Source: Patescibacteria group bacterium
GTDB taxonomy: Bacteria > Patescibacteriota > Minisyncoccia > Portnoybacterales > UBA2143
Assembly (NCBI GenBank): GCA_018819085.1
Contig: JAHJQT010000018.1
Location: 1-17,896 of the forward strand
DNA: 17,896 nucleotides
Reading direction: 5' to 3'
Below the pieces are notes generated by a model. That model did no database searches and was not told the DNA's origin. It saw nothing but the letters and a program-made list of their open reading frames with translations. Shown one piece after another: positions 13,503-17,896 of this stretch. Position 1 is the stretch's first letter; the number at the start of each line of letters is the position of its first letter. Made by a program: the position numbers and the translations under genes.

Positions 13503-14489
13503 TTATGCTTTTCTCTTAATAACTTTTTTAACTGCTTCTTTGATATTTTCCGCAACTAAACCAAACTCTTTCATTAATTCATCTGTTTGGCCTGATTCGC
13601 CAAATCTATCCTGAACCCCAATCATTTCTACTGGAACCGGATGGTTTTTGCTAAGAACTTCAACCACAGCAGAACCCATACCTCCCATCACTTGATGATC
13701 TTCAGCTGTAACTACTGCGCCTGTTTTCTTAGCTGTTTCAATTATTGTTTTTTCATCAATCGGCTTAATAGTATGATTATTAACTACTTCAACTGAAATT
13801 CCTTCTTTTTCCAAATCATTAGCAGCTAATAAGGCCTCATAAACTGTTGGCCCGCAGGCAATTATTGAAACATCTTTTCCTTCACGAAAAACTTCTGCCT
13901 TGCTGATTTGAAAAGGCGTTTTTTCAGTAGTAAAAATAGGCGTAGCTTCTCTGGCAAATCTTAAATAAACAGGACCTTCCATTTCTCCAGCCGCGATCGT
14001 AGCCTTCTTGGTTTCAATCATATCGCAAGGCGCTAAAACAGTTAGATTAGGCAAACAGCGTGTTATAGCAATATCTTCCAATCCTTGATGAGTTGCTCCG
14101 TCAGGACCTACGGAAATTCCTGCATGAGCTCCAGTAAACTTAACATTAGCTTTATTATAAGCAACACTAACACGAATTTGATCCCAATTGCGACCAGGAC
14201 AAAAAACAGAATAAGTGGAAGCAAAAGGAATTTTTCCTGATAAAGCCAATCCTACAGCAACACCCATCATATTTTGTTCAGCTATGCCTATTTGAATAAA
14301 TCTGTCTGGAAATTCTTTTTCAAACCAATCACATCGAGTTGAGCCGGTTAAATCAGCGCCTAAAACAACTATATTTGGATTCTTTTTGCCTAATTCAACT
14401 AATCCATGACCATAGCCATCACGAGTCGGCTTTTGTTCTAATTTTTCTTTGTTGTATAAATCTTTTGATAAATTCATAATTTTATTCAT
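13503..14489 (-). CDS. transketolase, C-terminal subunit
   Basis: This is the Pyr plus C-terminal half of a split transketolase. The pyrimidine-binding domain has the catalytic Glu in IGIAEQNM, followed by FASTYSVF and the GAHAGISVGPDGATHQG loop. The C-terminal domain starts near EGKDVSIIACGPTVYEAL and contains AEDHQVMGGMGSAV. The length (about 328 aa) is normal for split forms. The start is uncertain: GTG at 14495, ATG at 14489 or ATG at 14477. I chose 14489, which overlaps the N-subunit stop by eight bases. It needs the partner 14482-15330 to form the active site at the dimer interface. Confidence 0.93.
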   Translation of the reverse strand: MNKIMNLSKDLYNKEKLEQKPTRDGYGHGLVELGKKNPNIVVLGADLTGSTRCDWFEKEFPDRFIQIGIAEQNMMGVAVGLALSGKIPFASTYSVFCPGRNWDQIRVSVAYNKANVKFTGAHAGISVGPDGATHQGLEDIAITRCLPNLTVLAPCDMIETKKATIAAGEMEGPVYLRFAREATPIFTTEKTPFQISKAEVFREGKDVSIIACGPTVYEALLAANDLEKEGISVEVVNNHTIKPIDEKTIIETAKKTGAVVTAEDHQVMGGMGSAVVEVLSKNHPVPVEMIGVQDRFGESGQTDELMKEFGLVAENIKEAVKKVIKRKA

Positions 14490-15330
14490 GTTCACTTTTA
14501 ATTTTCCCGTCTAAAGTCCTTAAACAGTTAAGAGCTTTATTAGCTTCTTCAGCGCAAGGAGCTTTCCCATGCCAAGAATATTCCCACTCCATAAAATCAA
14601 CTCCCTTGCCAGGAATTGTATGAGCAATTATTAATGTTGGTTTTTCAAAAATCGCCTTTGATTTATTGCAAGCGTCAATAATCTCTTCTATATTATGTCC
14701 GTCAATTTCTAAAACATGCCAATTAAACGCTTCATATTTTTCTTTTAATGGCTCTAATGGCATAACATCTTCAGTATATCCATCAATTTGAATATTATTA
14801 CGATCCATAATTTGAGTGATATTAAAAAGCTTGTTTTTTCCGGCAAACATAGCTGCTTCCCACATCTGACCTTCATCATGTTCACCATCGCTAGTTAAAG
14901 CCCAAACCCAATTATCTTTTTTATCTAATTTATTAAAAGAATAAGCCATTCCGCAGGCAATAGATAAACCCTGACCTAAAGAGCCACCTGATGTCTCAAT
15001 GCCAGAAAGTTCAAAACGATCAGGATGTCCTTGTAATTTACTTCCTAATTTTCTTAATGTTTTTAATTCCTTAATAGGAAAATATCCAGCCTGCGCTAAA
15101 GTAGCATACCAAACTGGACAAATATGAGCATTAGAAAGAACGACTCTATCTCTTTCTTTCCACTCTGGATTTTTAGAATCATATTTCATAATATCACCGA
15201 AATAAAGAGCGGCAAAAACATCAGCCATACCTAAAGAACCAGCTGAATGCCCTGACTTTGCCTCTAAAAGCATCTCAATGATATCTTTTCTTATTTCATT
15301 AGCTTTTTTCTCTATTTCTTTTATGCCCAT
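14482..15330 (-). CDS. transketolase, N-terminal (TPP-binding) subunit
   Basis: This is the PP half of transketolase, which transfers two-carbon units between pentose, tetrose and hexose phosphates. In its 282 residues, SGHSAGSLGMAD (26-37) holds the conserved His, GHPDR and GGSLGQGLS (115-123) follow, and the TPP/Mg motif SDGEHDEGQ (147-155) runs to N178/N179 (DRNN), 23 residues after Q155. IPGKGVDFME lies near the end. All cofactor residues appear kept. The gene overlaps rpe by 10 bases and transketolase C by 8, so the subunits should be made together. Splitting into two chains is typical of archaea and many Patescibacteria. Confidence 0.94.
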   Translation of the reverse strand: MGIKEIEKKANEIRKDIIEMLLEAKSGHSAGSLGMADVFAALYFGDIMKYDSKNPEWKERDRVVLSNAHICPVWYATLAQAGYFPIKELKTLRKLGSKLQGHPDRFELSGIETSGGSLGQGLSIACGMAYSFNKLDKKDNWVWALTSDGEHDEGQMWEAAMFAGKNKLFNITQIMDRNNIQIDGYTEDVMPLEPLKEKYEAFNWHVLEIDGHNIEEIIDACNKSKAIFEKPTLIIAHTIPGKGVDFMEWEYSWHGKAPCAEEANKALNCLRTLDGKIKSEHE

Positions 15331-15962
15331 ATATTTATATTTTTGAATTTATTTATTACTTCTTTAATATTATCGCTTTTAAAAATAGCTGTGCCAACAG
15401 CTAAAAAATTAGCGCCAGCTTGAATAACTTTTGAAGCAGTTTTTAAATTTATTCCTCCATCTACCTCTATATTAACATCTTTATATTCCCCTCGCAATTG
15501 CTTAATTTTATCCACAGATTCATTTAAAAAATCCTGCCCACCAAAGCCAGGATTAACTGTCATAATTAAAACTAAATCAATCTTTTCAATAAAATCAACT
15601 ATTTTTTCTAATGAAGTTTCTGGATTAATAGCTAAGCCAACTTCTAATCCAGCTTTTTTTATTTTATCAATAATTTCTGTTATTTTTTTAGTTGACTCGT
15701 AGTGAATGATAATTCTCTTAACTCCTGATTCAATCCATTGATCAATAACTTCTTCTGGATTTTTAACCATTAAATGAGCTTCTAAATTCAAATTAGTTTC
15801 TAAATTTTTTAAATCAACTGGGTTCTGCCATGTTGTATTATTAACAAACTTTCCATCCATAACATCTAACTGCGCCCATTCAGCATGTAATTCTACTTTA
15901 TTAATTTTATCTTGAAGCTCTTGAAAATCTTTAGCGATTATTGTCGGAATAATTTGAATCAT
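15321..15962 (-). CDS. rpe: ribulose-phosphate 3-epimerase
   Basis: It interconverts ribulose 5-phosphate and xylulose 5-phosphate. This 213-residue TIM barrel has motifs in family order: IIPTIIAKDF, QLDVMDGKFV (31-40), EAHLMVKNP (61-69), MTVNPGFGGQDF (134-145), VDGGI (167-171) and AVGTAIF. Compared with E. coli Rpe, whose metal ligands are H34, D36, H67 and D177, it keeps D33, H63 and D168 but has Q31 where the first His is expected. The Ser of PSIL is Thr, and the Asp before the second His is a Glu-Ala pair. It may still be an epimerase with altered metal binding. The start overlaps the rpiB stop (ATGA). Confidence 0.87.
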   Translation of the reverse strand: MIQIIPTIIAKDFQELQDKINKVELHAEWAQLDVMDGKFVNNTTWQNPVDLKNLETNLNLEAHLMVKNPEEVIDQWIESGVKRIIIHYESTKKITEIIDKIKKAGLEVGLAINPETSLEKIVDFIEKIDLVLIMTVNPGFGGQDFLNESVDKIKQLRGEYKDVNIEVDGGINLKTASKVIQAGANFLAVGTAIFKSDNIKEVINKFKNINIWA

Positions 15963-16393
15963 TTTATTTCATTAATTTTTTCCAATCTTCTGACGTGTCT
16001 TTCTTCTCCTGTAAATTCTGTTTCTAACCAAATACGAACAATTTTTTTCGCTGTTTCATCATCTAAGGATTTACCAGCTAAACAAAGAATATTAGCATCA
16101 TTATGCTCGCGTGATTTAAAAGCTGTAAAATCATCCCAAACTACTGCAGCTCTAATTCCTTTAATTTTATTAGCAACCATAGACATGCCCAAACCAGTTG
16201 CGCAAATTAAAATACCCTGACTGCCTGTTTCTAAAACTTTTTCAGCCACTTTTATAGCAAAATCAGGATAATCATCTAAAAGATCAAGTTCTTTATTTCC
16301 TAAATCTTCATATTCATAACCTAATTCCTCAAGATATTTCTTGAGTTCTTCTTTAAGATGAAATCCAGCATGATCAGCGCCTAAATATATCAT
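15959..16393 (-). CDS. rpiB: ribose-5-phosphate isomerase B
   Basis: It interconverts ribose 5-phosphate and ribulose 5-phosphate. The 144 residues carry the RpiB/LacAB motifs: GADHAGFHLK at the N-terminus, DYPDFA (41-46), the catalytic C64 in ICATGLGMSMVANK, and SREHNDANIL with H97. Usual CGTG is CATG here, a small change next to the active Cys. The ATG follows the GAPDH stop after nine bases and the end overlaps rpe by four (ATGA). It is the first pentose-phosphate gene after GAPDH in the operon. Confidence 0.93.
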   Translation of the reverse strand: MIYLGADHAGFHLKEELKKYLEELGYEYEDLGNKELDLLDDYPDFAIKVAEKVLETGSQGILICATGLGMSMVANKIKGIRAAVVWDDFTAFKSREHNDANILCLAGKSLDDETAKKIVRIWLETEFTGEERHVRRLEKINEIK

Positions 16394-16402
16394 ATTATAA
16401 AT

Positions 16403-17416
16403 TTATAATTTTTTTCCAATGAATTCGGCAAATTCTGCCAAACGGCAACCATAGGCCCATTCATTGTCATACCAAGCTAATACTTTAATTAAATTCTTTC
16501 CCTGAACCATAGTTGAACCCATATCCACAATAGAAGAAAAAGAATTCCCCTTATAATCAATAGAAACTAATAAGGCGTCTTCTATTCCTAAAATACCGCT
16601 TAAACCCTTTTCAGAAGATGCTTTTTTAAAAATATAATTTACATCTTCCACAGTTGTATCTTTTTTAACTTTCGCTACAAAATCAACTAAAGATACTGTT
16701 GCAGTAGGTATCCTAATAGCCATCCCATGTATTTTACCTTCAAGTTCTGGAATAGCTTTAGTTACAGCAATAGCTGCTCCTGTAGTAGTAGGAATCATTG
16801 ATAATCCTGCTGAACGAGCGCGACGCAAATCCTTATGAGGAGCATCAAGTAAACGCTGGTCATTAGTATAACTATGAATAGTTGTCATTAAACCGCTTTC
16901 TATTTCAAAATTTTGATGAAGAATTTTAGCTACAGGTGCAAGACAATTAGTTGTACATGAACACATTGAAACAATATTATCTTTTTCCGAATTATATTTT
17001 TCTTCATTAACTCCTAATACAAAATGAGGTATTTCAGAACTTTTAGACGGAGCTGAAATTATTACTTTCTTAGCTCCTGCTTCTAAATGTTTTTTAGCTC
17101 CTTCAAGATCAGTAAAATAACCTGTGCATTCAAGAACAACATCAACCTCTAAATCTTTCCAAGGAAGATTTGATGGATCTTTTTCTGTTAAACATTTTAT
17201 TTCCTTACCATCTATTGTTAAAAATTCATCATCTGCTTTAACTGTCTTATTATATATCCCATAAGATGAATCATATTTCAAAAGATGAGCAAGTGTCTTA
17301 TTATCAGTCAAGTCATTAATTGCTACTATCTCTACATCAGAATTATTTTCTAATATTTTTTTGAAAGAAACACGACCAATCCGGCCAAAACCATTAATAG
17401 CTATTTTTATTGACAT
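16403..17416 (-). CDS. gap: glyceraldehyde-3-phosphate dehydrogenase, type I
   Basis: It oxidises glyceraldehyde 3-phosphate to 1,3-bisphosphoglycerate. This 337-residue protein has the Rossmann motif INGFGRIGR (7-15), D35 in AINDLTD, which favours NAD over NADP, the catalytic C154 in SCTTNC (153-158), H181 in TIHSYTN, and the phosphate site TTTGAA with a C-terminal WYDNEWAYGCR. Length and motifs are normal. The stop is nine bases before rpiB, and the glutaredoxin gene ends 16 bases upstream of the start, so all are probably one transcript. No Shine-Dalgarno is clear. Confidence 0.96.
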   Translation of the reverse strand: MSIKIAINGFGRIGRVSFKKILENNSDVEIVAINDLTDNKTLAHLLKYDSSYGIYNKTVKADDEFLTIDGKEIKCLTEKDPSNLPWKDLEVDVVLECTGYFTDLEGAKKHLEAGAKKVIISAPSKSSEIPHFVLGVNEEKYNSEKDNIVSMCSCTTNCLAPVAKILHQNFEIESGLMTTIHSYTNDQRLLDAPHKDLRRARSAGLSMIPTTTGAAIAVTKAIPELEGKIHGMAIRIPTATVSLVDFVAKVKKDTTVEDVNYIFKKASSEKGLSGILGIEDALLVSIDYKGNSFSSIVDMGSTMVQGKNLIKVLAWYDNEWAYGCRLAEFAEFIGKKL

Positions 17417-17432
17417 AAGATTATTTTTAAAT

Positions 17433-17681
17433 TTATTCTTTTATTCCTAAAATTTTATTTATCTTTTGTTTATCAAAACCAATAATAATTTCGTTGTTTA
17501 TTTCTACAACAGGAACGCCCATCTGACCTGATTTTTCAATCATTTCCTTAGCTGCTTTTTTATCTTCAGCAACATTTATATCTTCATATTTAAAATCTTT
17601 TTCATCTAAATAAGCTTTTAAAGTAACGCAATAAGGACAAGTTGAAGTGCTAAAAACTCTAATTTTATTTTTTTCTGCCAT
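17433..17681 (-). CDS. glutaredoxin family protein (NrdH-like)
   Basis: This is an 82-residue thiol-disulfide oxidoreductase with redox motif CPYC (15-18), a cis-Pro motif GVPVVEI (about 55-61) and the GFDKQKI end, the pattern of glutaredoxin-like NrdH/YruB proteins that accept electrons from thioredoxin reductase. The gene before it is a thioredoxin reductase, 13 bases away, which fits that partner. The pair is probably co-transcribed with GAPDH. A true glutathione-dependent glutaredoxin is less likely because no glutathione genes are seen. Confidence 0.9.
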   Translation of the reverse strand: MAEKNKIRVFSTSTCPYCVTLKAYLDEKDFKYEDINVAEDKKAAKEMIEKSGQMGVPVVEINNEIIIGFDKQKINKILGIKE

Positions 17682-17694
17682 AATATCTTCTTTC

Positions 17695-17896
17695 TTATTT
17701 TAACTTTTTTATATAATCATAAGCATTTAAAGCTGCTTTTGCGCCTTCGCCAGCCGCAATAATAACCTGCTTATGAGAAACATCTGTTACATCTCCAGCT
17801 GCAAAAATATTCAGCTGGGAAGTTCTATTTTTAGAATCTATTTTTATCTCATTTTGCTTATTTAATTTTACCACATTTTTGACTAAAGAGAAATTA
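17695..17896 (-). CDS. trxB: thioredoxin reductase, C-terminal part (cut by window)
   Basis: The last 66 codons of a minus-strand gene run off the window. The visible residues are the FAD-binding end of the TrxB/AhpF family: an IDSKNRTSQ stretch, then LNIFAAGDVTDVSHKQVII, AAGEGAKAALNAYDYI and a Lys-rich terminus. AAGD and the HKQV...AAGEG pattern are diagnostic. It reduces thioredoxin or the CPYC protein encoded 13 bases downstream, using NAD(P)H. The N-terminal domain and CxxC are outside the window. Confidence 0.9.
   Translation of the reverse strand, partial: NFSLVKNVVKLNKQNEIKIDSKNRTSQLNIFAAGDVTDVSHKQVIIAAGEGAKAALNAYDYIKKLK

Noticed and set aside
15912..16220. Plus-strand open frame of 102 codons
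   Set aside because: It is antisense to rpe and rpiB, both clear enzymes; no promoter or family match.

Overview
The window is AT-rich and densely coded. Several features suggest a Candidate Phyla Radiation (Patescibacteria) genome, most likely of the Parcubacteria or Microgenomates type: a cupin-type (archaeal-style) glucose-6-phosphate isomerase, a transketolase split into two genes, an RNase J followed by a small membrane protein, an orphan membrane-anchored peptide-binding protein, a coiled-coil lytic transglycosylase, and many short overlapping genes. UGA is used as a stop (fba, rpiB, transposase) and no gene needs it read as an amino acid, so code 25 lineages (Gracilibacteria, Absconditabacteria) are unlikely. 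This placement is inference; no rRNA or tRNA gene is present.

Layout. 1-334 has no protein gene; it holds a candidate minus-strand small RNA with its promoter and a nested palindromic repeat. 335-3656 (+) runs through a small basic protein, a YvlD/holin-4 membrane protein, SecG, a family 5 solute-binding protein and cupin phosphoglucose isomerase. 3704-4066 (-) is a one-TM hypothetical that diverges from RNase J (4189-5865, +), which is followed by a one-TM hypothetical (5943-6590, +). A perfect 40-bp palindromic terminator then separates that gene from a second candidate minus-strand small RNA. An insertion sequence of about 1 kb (6811-7810) lies directly upstream of that RNA's promoter, and a second copy of the palindromic repeat follows it. 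From 7909 to the end everything is on the minus strand.

The minus-strand block reads, in transcription order: thioredoxin reductase (cut by the window end), glutaredoxin, GAPDH, RpiB, Rpe, transketolase N, transketolase C, a PfkB-family kinase, an unrecognised 423-aa protein, class II aldolase and a ferredoxin. Most neighbours overlap (ATGA, TAATG, 8 and 10 nt) or lie within 20 nt. This is a central-carbon operon joining lower glycolysis to the non-oxidative pentose phosphate pathway. No transaldolase or phosphofructokinase of the PfkA type is in the window, which makes the PfkB kinase plus aldolase pair interesting. Ribosomal protein L25 and a secreted lytic transglycosylase form a second unit with its own promoter.

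The most unusual signal is a pair of unlinked minus-strand transcription units (about 33-116 and 6625-6769). Each has a consensus TTGACA -35, a TGC-extended -10, a hairpin that shows CCUCCU in its loop (the anti-Shine-Dalgarno sequence) and an intrinsic terminator. In the same window several protein genes (L25, RNase J, the solute-binding protein and a small basic protein) have a -10 box only 5-7 nt before ATG, as expected for leaderless mRNAs. A few others have clear Shine-Dalgarno sequences. Small RNAs that mimic the anti-SD could separate these two mRNA classes; this is a hypothesis.
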